Source: Oncomelania hupensis (lineage: Eukaryota; Mollusca; Gastropoda; Littorinimorpha; Pomatiopsidae). From it: DNA of 64,000 bases. A model generated the notes under the pieces. It was not told the origin of the DNA. It did no database searches and saw only the letters and a program-made list of their open reading frames with translations. Position numbers and translations under genes: made by a program. How positions within the stretch are numbered: the stretch's first letter is position 1; the number at the start of each line of letters is the position of its first letter. Below are positions 15,001 through 64,000 of the stretch, piece after piece. The stretch lies in the NCBI GenBank assembly GCA_036898135.1, contig CM072513.1, positions 86,322,008 to 86,386,007 of the forward strand, in the 5' to 3' direction.

Positions 15001-18000
15001 TGCCAAATAATAATATCATAGAAAGCCTCGGTGACCATTTGGCAGAAAGTGTCCAAAATTGATATTCCCAAGCTGCTCCAACAGATCTCACACACAAATG
15101 AGGAGTTTTGTCCCAGCAGTTTTCATGAAAGAAGGTAGGTGACTGATCTAGAAAATAATAATATAGTATAGTATATTGTTAAAACAGCATAGGAACAGGT
15201 CTGCCTACCCACAAATCTCAATTTTCTTACTATCTTAAGAAAAAATTCAAATTTCCTTACTGAATTTCAGATCTCCTTTTTTAAAAAAAAAATCCTGTTT
15301 ACTGTTTATTGTTGTAAAGTTATACTGTCCTTTATCGTCTTGTAACATTTATATGTGGCACCATGTGTGAATTTCTCTTTGATTGAGATAATAAAGTGAT
15401 CGTATTCGTATTTGTATGTCGAAGAAGAGGGTCAGACAGAGGAAGTTTTCTTTGTAAGTATGAACAACTGGCTCGGTAGAACGAAATGACAGTTCGTCAA
15501 GCATTCATTTAGTCGCCATTTTTTTTCCAACATAAAGGATGAAAGGGAAATAACTCATGCGTTCTCAAGGGACAATCGCAAGTTATTTCCCTGGACATAT
15601 TTCGTCTCCTATAATATTTCTCTTTCTCACATGACAGGAGTGAGATTTAGCGGTCGCCCGGGGCGACTTAAAACCGGTTCGGGCGACCTCACTTTATAAT
15701 TGAGCCAGCCCGCCTGGCGACCTAAAAAAAATAATACTACTTGCAGACTTTTAGAAGCTCGGTCCGAAGCTAGAGCGTTTTTAGGTCACTGTTAGTCTGC
15801 TACGAGTATGAAGCATACGCGAGCGTTATTTCCCTTTGCCTACTTCCCTTTCGCGCCAAGCACGCTGTCTGCTTTGTTTGTTAAAAAGACACTCGCTACA
15901 AATTCCGTGTATTGTCAAGGTGACGGTTGTTGATCAGAAAATGTGGAACTTTATTTCTAGAATCTACCTCACCACGTCCGAACCCCGTAGCTACAACTAC
16001 AAGACTCACCCGATCATCCTGAGAGACAAGAACCCTCAACGTGATCAACAGACTCCAGCTCATGCAGCAGTATTGAAGTGAACGATTGTCAGGCTGCCTA
16101 AAAACCATGCGGGCTACCTCACTTTACTTACTAGCTAGCCCGGCGGGCTAGTTAGTCTCCTGGGTTAAATCTCACCCCTGCATGACATAACAAAGCTTAT
16201 TGTCCCCAATTTCCGTAACACAATAATTAATTTACAAATTTTCCGGAACACTATCATTTTTTAAAACTTCCGTAACAAAATACCGAAATTCCGGAACAGT
16301 AGGCAGCTCTGTAGGAATAAGAAACAAAGGAGAAAGACAGCGACAGTGGGAATTTAAAGCATTAAATTTCCAGAAAGTGGGGATACTATTTACACAGAAA
16401 CCCACGAGGAGAAAAAAGGCAACAGAAAGTTGGTACTCTGTGAATGGATTGCTGTAAAGGTGAAGACGCTATAAGTATAAATCAATGTACTATTATCACC
16501 TTTTAGTTTAGAAATAAGCATACTGCACAGAAATAAAACAATCTCAAAGGTGAATAGTAAAATGGAAGGACAGAAGTCTGATGGAAAACTTAAGTTGCTA
16601 CCGTTATTCGAAGTATCATTTGTTGCATTTCATCATGGAAGAGTGAAGTACAATCCATTTTGCGCATAAATATAGGCTATTGTTAATAATATCTTCTTGA
16701 ATTTGATACATGGAAAACAGTTATCTCAGTTCAGGGTGCGAAATTAAGGCGGGTCCGGGGCGAATTACCCTCAAATGTTGATTCGGACCCGCTCTTTTCA
16801 TTTCTAGCGTGCCCGATTTACCCGCAAAAAAAAAGTTCAACTACGTTACAAAGTTGAGTAATCAATTCATTTTTACTGAAAAAAATCTTCGATGCAAAAA
16901 TTATTTTTAAGTGAAAAGTAGAAGGCAATAATAAATCTTCGAAAATCGATGTCGAGTACCCATCGCGCTATATGTTGCTATGGATGCGAGGTATTTGTCA
17001 CTCGAGTTATTACCCTTGAATAATATTAAGTACGTCTTTTTTTGTTGGCTCGGAGTCACGCTTTTTGGCCAATCAATGGGCTGTTCGTATTTTCACTGTC
17101 GAGCGTCTGCTTTCACTATGAATCCTGAAAATGGCTAGTGAGAAGAGCAAAATTAATACTTTTCCATTTTTGGAAAAAGACCTGCCTCGACAGAAAACGA
17201 CGATGAAAGGACGATGAAAGGAAGAAAAAACAAAAGCAGTACGAGCAAGCAAAACGTAGCAGAAGCTACCAAGAAGAATGGTCTAAGAAATTTCCGTGGC
17301 ACAGAAAACTTCGGCGAGAAGATGGTGTCGAAGTGTTGATCTGTGAGCCGTGCAAAAATCAGGCCAAAAAAACGAGGAAACCAAGCATTTGCGCAAGGTA
17401 AAGACAACTATATTACTGGATCAACGATTTTTCGAAGCTATTCTCTCTCAAGGCATGAATGCACAGACTCTCATAAAACAAACGTTAAAAAAGAAGAGGC
17501 GGAGGTGCAGCCAGTACAAGATAGTGAAGCTGCAAGAGCTTAAAGTTCTGTTTTATTAAAATGTGTTTGAATTTTTTTTATGTGCGATTGTTTATTATGT
17601 ATTAGGACCCTCACATTTCAGACAGGACCCTCACTTTTTAAAAGTTAAGGGTCCTGTTTACCCTCAAAGAAAAAAGTTAATTTCGCGCCCTGCAGTTGCA
17701 ACGACTGCAACACAATGACAAACCCAAGTTTATGAAATACAGAATAATATTAGAATTAAGGCACACACACTAAAAAAAAAAAAGTCAGTTTACGGTACCA
17801 TTCGGGAGAGGAGGGGGGGGGGGGGAAAGGGGAAAGGGTCGGTAGGTAGGTTTCTTTTTTCCCACCACCCCTTCCCTACCCAAACCTTGGGTGAAAATTT
17901 GTTGCCTTTTTCAAATTTCTTTCCAGACGACCCCTCAAAAAAAATTTGGGTCGGTTGGGATACCGTAAAAAGACTTTTTTTGTGGGCCTAATCAATTGTA

Positions 18001-20121
18001 TATTCAGTGAGAATACGGAAAAATAATTGATTAAGGCCAAAAAAAAAACTAACACAATATTGCTGATAAATTAAAAACATAAAAGAAAATACTCAGAAAT
18101 TATGTATACAAAATAAAAACAATCAGTGTTCGATGGCAACCTGGCATTGAACTTGCAGCTGCCAGATCATTCTCAAACACAACAATAAAAGTTAAAATGA
18201 CCACACAAAAAATAATAAAATAAAATAAAAAACACATTGAAACTATAAAGACAATGCAGTGATAAAAAAAATTAATCCGAAATAAATTTATAAATAATTT
18301 TAAAATGCTTAACAGATGCAAAGGTGTAAATTTAGAAGAAAATAAGTAACATTTTCTTGTATTTGATGTGAAGTATTGTATTACAAATGTTTTCATGTAT
18401 GGCGTTTACTTACATGACATACATAAAGGTGCAGTTTGTTGTTTGTTTTGTTTGTGTTGTTGGAGGGAGTTTCGGTGGAAGGTGGGAGAGGGAGGAGGGG
18501 GGAGAAGGAATAGGGGGCTTTTATTGGGGTGAACACGTGGGTCCCTGTGAAAAGTTGCCACCTGCACTGTCCTTATAATCCAAAACTGTACTCTATGATT
18601 ACATGTTCAACTGTTGGAAAAAGATTCTTACCCGCTACAACTTTCGATTCTCCTGTAACCTAAATGAACAATAATAAAAAATAATAAAAATTAAAATATA
18701 ATAATAAATACATGTACAATCAACAATAACAATATAATTACAAGGACATAAAAAAAATTATACAGATATCAAATTTGATATAAATTAAAAATAAAAGAAA
18801 TTTAAATAACATGATCATGTTAAAAAAATAACAAATTATTAAAATAATTTAAAGACTGAGCGAGCAGCAACAGTTTATAGTACAACAATAAATTCTAATA
18901 AATAAGTAACTTTCATAATAATAAAATAAAAAATTTATTAATAATTATAATAATAATCTCTGATAAGACCATTAAAAGCTATCTACGTGATCTACTGGCC
19001 TGAAAAATTATATGGAATTTTTAATTGGGTGCCAACGATGCATGGCGATTAGGTATAAAAGCTAGCTGACAGTGAGACAGTTGAAGGGGGCCGGGTAGCT
19101 CAGTTGGTAAGAGCGTCCTGCTAGTAACCGAAAGGTCGCTGGTTCGAATCCCGGATTGGTCAACGTGTGATCATATTATTTTCCCCTTTACCAACAACTG
19201 GCCCGCTGGTGTCAGTATAAATCGGTCCAGTAGTCACCTATATGCGAAAGTGTCGTGTGACTATAATCTACAAACAACACCAAAATCATATAATGTAATT
19301 GCCAAAAAAAAAACAGGGTGCAGTGACACAAATCAAATCCAGATGGAGTTATAATCTAGTTTGGAAGGAAGATTTGCAATTTTTACAACCAATGACAAAT
19401 GAAAGAGTGTGCAATGGCAATGCAACTGTTACTGCAATGCAAAATATTACTATTTTAACTCTTGAATCTGCTTTGTCACTACTGCTAAATTTGGTCATTT
19501 GGGTGTATTCTTATATTACTAGTAAGGGCTAAGTGGGGAATGTTCTTTCCTCTCATGTGATTTGTAATTACAATTTATATTGAAAATGACAATTCAAAAC
19601 AAACTCACAACGCGAAAAAGCGCTTCCAATAAAGGAGTGCAGACCTTCACAACCTTATGGAAATAAGTACGTTACTGTGAAAAGAGCAAGAATGTGTGTG
19701 ACGTCCAGTAATGCCATCATTCCTTTGCAAATTCCTTCATGTTTAGTACAGATTTGAACACTTTTATTGGTCCTACCGACCTAAAGTAGTGTTGCACAAA
19801 ATGTACCATGAGAAAAATCAGATAAAAATATCAACTTGTTTGATTATGAGATGTGAGTTACATTTTGACAGACACCCATGATGTCGCACACCGGAAGCAT
19901 TTTTTTTATATTATACCACGAGGATGCCAGTGGAGGGAAGGGGTACCGTTAATGGCTACCGCATGCCACCGGCTTACCTTGAATTTGTAAATTACGTGAG
20001 TTGCTGTCGAATAATCTTCCAACAGGCCATTGATCTTTTGCAAAAAACGTGGAAGGTCGAGTCCTTCCTTTAGCTCAGTGACTTCGATGGTGATGAGGAA
20101 AAGTTTAGCTGAAGCGCTCAT
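2815..20121 (-). CDS. Unidentified 240-residue protein, five-exon gene (whole span)
   Basis: Five minus-strand segments (20121-19978, 9159-8961, 6996-6892, 6832-6717, 2973-2815) have GT/AG borders and join without a frame break from an ATG to a TAA, 723 coding bases. The predicted protein starts MSASAKLFLITIEV and ends RIFSESL. The first 80 residues read as strand, helix, strand, helix, strand, which could suit a ferredoxin-like alpha/beta fold; this is a weak inference. I do not recognise the family and assign no function. The frame is open upstream of the chosen ATG to another ATG at 20271, which would add 50 residues rich in R, L and T. The start at 20121 was chosen because the sequence becomes protein-like there (gcaaaaATGAG context). 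It is divergent from UNC79 with 788 bp between start codons. Intron 1 (10.8 kb) and intron 4 (3.7 kb) are packed with transposons. Confidence 0.68.
3404..4103 (+). mobile_element. Non-LTR retrotransposon fragment pair, tail-out, copy A
   Basis: The left 130 bp (3404-3532) is the 3' end of the element in minus orientation, starting with its CCTATCCTAT tail. From about 3533 the element reads in plus orientation and encodes a broken reverse transcriptase C-terminal region, including FADDIDGL (the catalytic RT motif) and SFKYLGAIVSDNGS. Frameshifts are present. It is truncated at about 4103, where other repeat sequence begins. It lies in intron 4 of the minus-strand gene. Confidence 0.75.
4190..4599. 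mobile_element. hAT-like element fragment with reiterated CAGTATTTT / CCGTATTT words
   Basis: The right end reads GGTTGGCACCTCTG, so its inverse starts CAGAGGTGCCAACC like other hAT-type ends here. The interior repeats short words (GTCAGTATTT, CCGTATTT) near both ends. The left terminus is not clear and may be truncated. Confidence 0.4.
4891..6250 (+). mobile_element. Non-LTR retrotransposon fragment pair, tail-out, copy B
   Basis: 4891 to about 5350 is a minus-oriented 3' fragment (tail CCTATCCTATCCTAT at the left). From about 5351 a second fragment runs in plus orientation to a GGGATAGGATAGGA tail at 6250. The coding remnants match copies at 11.0 and 29.5 kb (SYTQHIT, RRLLGIS, KRKLRWYGH) but carry stops and frameshifts. 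The two arms share the 3' region, so the locus is a long inverted repeat. A short tRNA-unrelated repeat ending in (ATT)n sits in its 3' UTR at about 6016-6199. Confidence 0.75.
6016..6199 (+). repeat. Short retroposon with (ATT)n tail inside copy B
   Basis: The 3' UTR of the non-LTR element breaks after GGGTTGCTGAG and resumes at AAACGATCATCTGTG. The insert contains AAGCGCTTTGTGATTTTGG and ends in nine ATT units. This is a small insertion whose 3' tail is the microsatellite. Confidence 0.55.
6717..6832 (-). CDS. Exon 4 of the unidentified gene
   Basis: Acceptor TGTGCAG and donor AGG|GTAATT on the minus strand; 116 bp, entering with two bases of a split codon and leaving in phase 0. Encodes KSLDEFLQAWKREAEF and ends in HAAECR, a helical, charged stretch. 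Confidence 0.7.
6892..6996 (-). CDS. Exon 3 of the unidentified gene
   Basis: Minus strand, acceptor GTTTCAG, donor ACT|GTAAGT; 105 bp. Encodes DGPQILDLTFGEGTSAF. The intron that separates it from exon 4 (6833-6891) is only 59 bp, far shorter than every other intron in the window. Confidence 0.7.
7084..8690 (+). repeat. Dispersed repeat rich in AGGTCA half-sites, split by a piggyBac-like insert
   Basis: 7084-7416 and 8095-8690 are the two parts of one repeat whose uninterrupted, inverted copy lies at 21250-22130. Both carry many copies of TGACCTT/AAGGTCA. A homopolymer C tract sits at its left end (about 7101-7121). Confidence 0.65.
7421..8090 (+). mobile_element. piggyBac-like element flanked by TTAA
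   Basis: TTAA at 7417-7420 and 8091-8094 flanks inverted ends (CTATTAGTCTTATG on the left, the inverse of CATATGAGACTAAGAG on the right). The surrounding repeat is continuous in the intact copy at 21.25-22.13 kb, which confirms the insertion. A 101-codon frame (7588-7893) begins with an acidic stretch (MAESDSDNQATYGHLWQQL), resembling the acidic N-terminus common in piggyBac transposases. No catalytic core is present, so it is non-autonomous. Confidence 0.7.
8961..9159 (-). CDS. Exon 2 of the unidentified gene
   Basis: Minus strand, 199 bp, ending ACAG|GTAACA. Encodes GGLSRLGHIQVSSVPVVSYE and ENLYYWSFDVGY. Two acceptors lie 8 bp apart (exon start 9167 or 9159). Only 9159 joins exon 1 in frame directly; use of 9167 would need an extra, unseen exon. 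Confidence 0.68.
9800..11745 (+). mobile_element. Non-LTR retrotransposon copy C with reverse transcriptase remnant
   Basis: Encodes RT motifs in order: KIILNRLKSQAEQIIAEEQA, GFRAGRSTTEQIF, ADFKKAFDRVW, then after an insertion LADDIDGL, SSKYFGAIVSDNGS and LLGISYTQHF. A stop at 10096 and frameshifts break the frame. The 3' end at about 11740 carries the GGATAGGATAAG tail. The left limit is uncertain. Loss of the aligned frames shows it is dead. It lies in intron 1 of the minus-strand gene. Confidence 0.75.
10332..10916. mobile_element. hAT-like non-autonomous element inserted in copy C
   Basis: Ends CAGTGCTGCCAA and (inverse of right end) CAGAGCTGCCAA; 6-bp duplication CTTGCA at 10326-10331 and 10917-10922. 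It splits the reverse transcriptase frame of the host retrotransposon just before LADDIDGL. The subterminal region repeats GGGAGTAGCA and GGGCGTA words. Confidence 0.75.
11834..12491. mobile_element. hAT-like element with reiterated ACCGGTT words
   Basis: Starts CAGGAATGGATTTAACCGG; the inverse of the right end contains GGGATTTGCAAAACCGG. At least seven ACCGGTT or TACCGG words lie near the two ends. A (GA)n tract (11979-12031) is inside. The target duplication is not clear. Confidence 0.5.
12945..13005 (-). repeat. 3' end fragment of the TGTAA-tailed retroposon
   Basis: GGGTCCAGCGGACTGCAAAG and GCCGAATCAGGACC match, in reverse, the 3' region of the full copy at 36002-36570. A similar small fragment occurs at 4120-4150. 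Confidence 0.5.
13140..14950. other. Intron sequence with no supported feature
   Basis: Lies in intron 1 of the minus-strand gene. AT-rich. The minus-strand open frame at 13279-13521 does not join the flanking exons in phase and shows no domain. No transposon ends could be recognised. Confidence 0.35.
15196..16311. mobile_element. hAT-like element, outer member of a nest
   Basis: Left end CAGGTCTGCCTACC, inverse of right end CAGAGCTGCCTAC, 6-bp duplication TAGGAA at 15190-15195 and 16312-16317. Its right subterminal region repeats TTCCGTAACA and TTCCGGAACA words. It is interrupted by the element at 15636-16180. Confidence 0.7.
15636..16180. mobile_element. hAT-like element nested inside the element at 15196-16311
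   Basis: Left end CAGGAGTGAGATTTAGC (C shared with the flank), inverse of right end CAGGGGTGAGATTTAACC; duplication CATGAC (5-6 bp) at 15630-15635 and 16181-16186. Near the ends GCGACCTCACTTTA-like words recur. No transposase frame was recognised. Confidence 0.7.
16733..17692 (+). mobile_element. hAT-like element with TTF/BED-type zinc-finger remnant
   Basis: Ends CAGGGTGCGAAATTAA and (inverse) CAGGGCGCGAAATTAA with a 5-bp CAGTT duplication. From about 17135 to 17540 it encodes pieces of the N-terminal region typical of hAT transposases of the ZNF862 type: a K/R/E-rich helix, a W-KKFPW motif, a CEPCKNQ pair of cysteines and HECTDSH histidines. Stops and frameshifts make it a pseudogene, and the catalytic domain is absent. 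Confidence 0.7.
17760..17990. mobile_element. Small MITE with GTC..TTTACGGTAC inverted ends
   Basis: Left AAAAAAGTCAGTTTACGGTAC and the inverse of right AAAAAAGTCTTTTTACGGTAT match, giving a 230-bp element with a G-rich centre. The superfamily is not clear. Confidence 0.5.
17991..19080. other. AT-rich intron sequence, no gene
   Basis: Very AT-rich, low complexity (poly-A and TAATAA runs). Nothing coding is seen on either strand. Confidence 0.4.
19089..19162 (+). repeat. tRNA-Thr-like sequence (degenerate tRNA or SINE head)
   Basis: A box TAGCTCAGTTGG and B box GGTTCGAATCC are intact, the D stem GCTC/GAGC pairs, and the anticodon loop CTAGTAA would read AGT (Thr). However, the anticodon stem and T stem each have two mismatches and the acceptor stem needs three G-U pairs and one mismatch. 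It is therefore a tRNA relic or SINE promoter rather than a working tRNA. No tail was identified. Confidence 0.55.
19978..20121 (-). CDS. Exon 1 (first coding exon) of the unidentified gene
   Basis: ATG at 20121-20119, 48 codons ending HVIYKFK followed by a strong GTAAGC donor, phase 0. Encodes MSASAKLFLITIEVTELK then a helix LPRFLQKINGLLEDY. The preceding sequence stays open to 20271, so a longer N-terminus is possible. Confidence 0.7.
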
Positions 20122-20909
20122 TTTTGCTTCCAGGATTTGCAGCGTATAAAACCGTGTCAGACAGTGCGTGCAGTACCGCGGTACTCGTAAGAGCGGTTCC
20201 AAAGCATATACAGGTTTCAAAATAGCGAGAGAGGTTTGCGTTCTTGTTGGAGATAATTTAAGGGAGATCACTCTCTACTTGATATCAGAATTCGTAATAA
20301 TTTTAATTTTAGCAGACTTTTTCTTATTATTAACACTAATATTTTTATGATTTGCAATTAATCCAGACAAATGTTTTGCACTAACATTTAAACCGATTAA
20401 AAAAAAGTTCTATTGGCCTAGCAGATGTTGAAGTATGAATTTTAGGACATGATTATCATAAAACTCCCGAAATGCTGTACCATTTTAAGAAGTCAAATAC
20501 AGATTCCGATTTTGTGAAGATTTTTATTGGACAAGAATTAAATGGACTAAATAACTGTAACCCAGTCATGTTATTTTATATAATCAGCACAATTACATGC
20601 CTGTTGCTGCTGCTACTGCTGCTATAGAGCTAGTTTGGGAGAGTGCGATTGAAACTGTCAAATATTGTATACATGTTGTCGTTTGCAGTTGGGGTTTTAT
20701 TGAGCAGTGTATTGTTTTTCTCATTTATTGGTTTTGACTTTGATTGAACCCTCGACTGTTTAAGCATGCGCAATGTTGCATCTCTGTTTCAAGCATCTCT
20801 GCTTCTGGCTCTGGCACAGAAGTGAGACTGTACGACAAAGAATGATAGAATAATCGTCTTCGACAGTCAGCTTCCTTGAGCACAATAACAGTTTTAAGAT
20901 TCATCCAAA
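20122..20909. promoter_or_regulatory. Divergent promoter region between the two genes
   Basis: 788 bp separates the two opposite start codons. It holds a GCATGCGCA word at about 20764, similar to an NRF-1 site, about 145 bp upstream of the UNC79 ATG. No TATA box is placed convincingly. That this is a shared promoter is inferred from gene arrangement only. Confidence 0.4.
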
Positions 20910-63515
<42,606 letters not shown>

Positions 63516-63554
63516 GTAGGCCTGCTGATTAAAAAAAAATTAGTAATGCAGTTG

Positions 63555-63555
63555 C

Positions 63556-63627
<72 letters not shown>

Positions 63628-63660
63628 TGATGCAGGATGCTATCACGCACTAGTTTAGTT
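63555..63660 (-). repeat. SINE fragment with (TAA)n tail
   Basis: (TAA)n at 63560-63625 followed by GCAGGATGCTATCACGCACT, matching the 3' end of the tRNA-derived SINE family. Confidence 0.55.
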
Positions 63661-63750
63661 TTGAAGGTCCTGCTAAGTTGTGCTATAGTGACATTGCTCT
63701 CCCACATCCACTGTCTCCCATTATCTACAATATGTCTGTTTATAAGTACA

Positions 63751-64000
63751 GGGTGGTTGAAAAGTCACTCCCTATTGACCGTGGCTTACAGTGTTTGTAA
63801 ACAGTCCTGCATTTACATGAAGCAAAAATAAATTGTGATCCTTACAGTAATTGCTGTTCTATGATTTCATCTCACAGCGATGAGAGCAGTCCACAAAGGC
63901 CCATCACCTGACACTGCATGAGCGAGCTGAACTGATCATAAGAACAAATAAGACAAATAAGACCCAGTGTTCACTCTTCTAGTGTCATCGGCGGGTCAAC
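63751..64000 (+). mobile_element. Mariner-like element, copy 2 (cut by window end)
   Basis: TA then CAGGGTGGTTGAAAAGTCAC. 63840-63940 matches 50610-50720 (GATTTCATCTC, ATCACCTGACNCTGCATGAG). Next to its end lies TTTGTAAACAGTCCTG, similar to the unit of the 27-bp minisatellite. Confidence 0.6.

Larger units (their letters stand above)
14955..16410 (-). repeat. TGTAA-family retroposon copy, minus, split by nested hAT elements
   Basis: 14955-15189 and 16312-16410 match adjoining parts of the retroposon at 36002-36570 in reverse. The gap is filled by a hAT-like element with TSD TAGGAA, which itself holds another. The 5' part contains the inverse of AGTATCCCCACTTTCTGG. Confidence 0.65.

Noticed and set aside
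19089..19162. Functional tRNA-Thr gene
   Set aside because: Promoter boxes are intact but the anticodon and T stems each have two mismatches and the acceptor stem is poor.

Overview
Eukaryotic nuclear DNA, most likely from a mollusc or another lophotrochozoan. This is inferred from a small number of intron-rich genes, the form of the UNC79 protein, and a very dense, multi-layered load of non-LTR, Penelope, hAT, piggyBac and tRNA-SINE elements. No species call is possible from the sequence alone. There are no operons, CRISPR arrays or bacterial genes.

Two genes diverge from a promoter region at about 20.12-20.91 kb. On the plus strand, 23 exons from 20910 to 63515 encode the N-terminal third (about 983 codons) of UNC79, the large HEAT-repeat accessory subunit of the NALCN sodium leak channel complex. 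The gene runs off the right edge. Exon phases agree across the whole series. One 90-bp exon (47528-47617) is an in-frame cassette that adds a lysine-rich loop, and the exon ending at 62831 appears to use a GC donor beside a transposon insertion. On the minus strand, five exons between 20121 and 2815 join in frame into a 240-residue protein that I do not recognise. Its first intron is 10.8 kb and another is only 59 bp.

The remainder is introns and flanks filled with mobile DNA. From left to right the main items are: 3' fragments of one APE-type non-LTR retrotransposon, often as head-to-head pairs with tails pointing outwards (3.4-4.1, 4.9-6.25, 29.4-31.1 kb) plus a longer RT-bearing copy (9.8-11.75 kb); a TTAA-flanked piggyBac-like element (7.4-8.1 kb) inside a repeat rich in AGGTCA half-sites; many hAT-like elements with CAG-starting inverted ends and 5-6 bp target duplications; a retroposon family (569 bp, TGTAA tail); a 40-bp minisatellite (36.9-37.25 kb); a 27-bp minisatellite of 2.35 kb (48.0-50.35 kb) inside a mariner-like element; a TA-flanked MITE (53.1-53.8 kb); a solo LTR (56.3-56.9 kb); and a 5'-truncated Penelope-like element with an intact RT/GIY-YIG frame and a hammerhead-type motif, nested in a hAT-like element (60.25-62.28 kb).

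Target-site duplications let several nests be dated relative to each other. The clearest are a three-level nest at 15.0-16.4 kb, a retroposon-in-repeat at 36.0 kb, a hAT-in-retroposon-in-mariner at 47.97-52.64 kb, and the Penelope-in-hAT nest at 60-62 kb.
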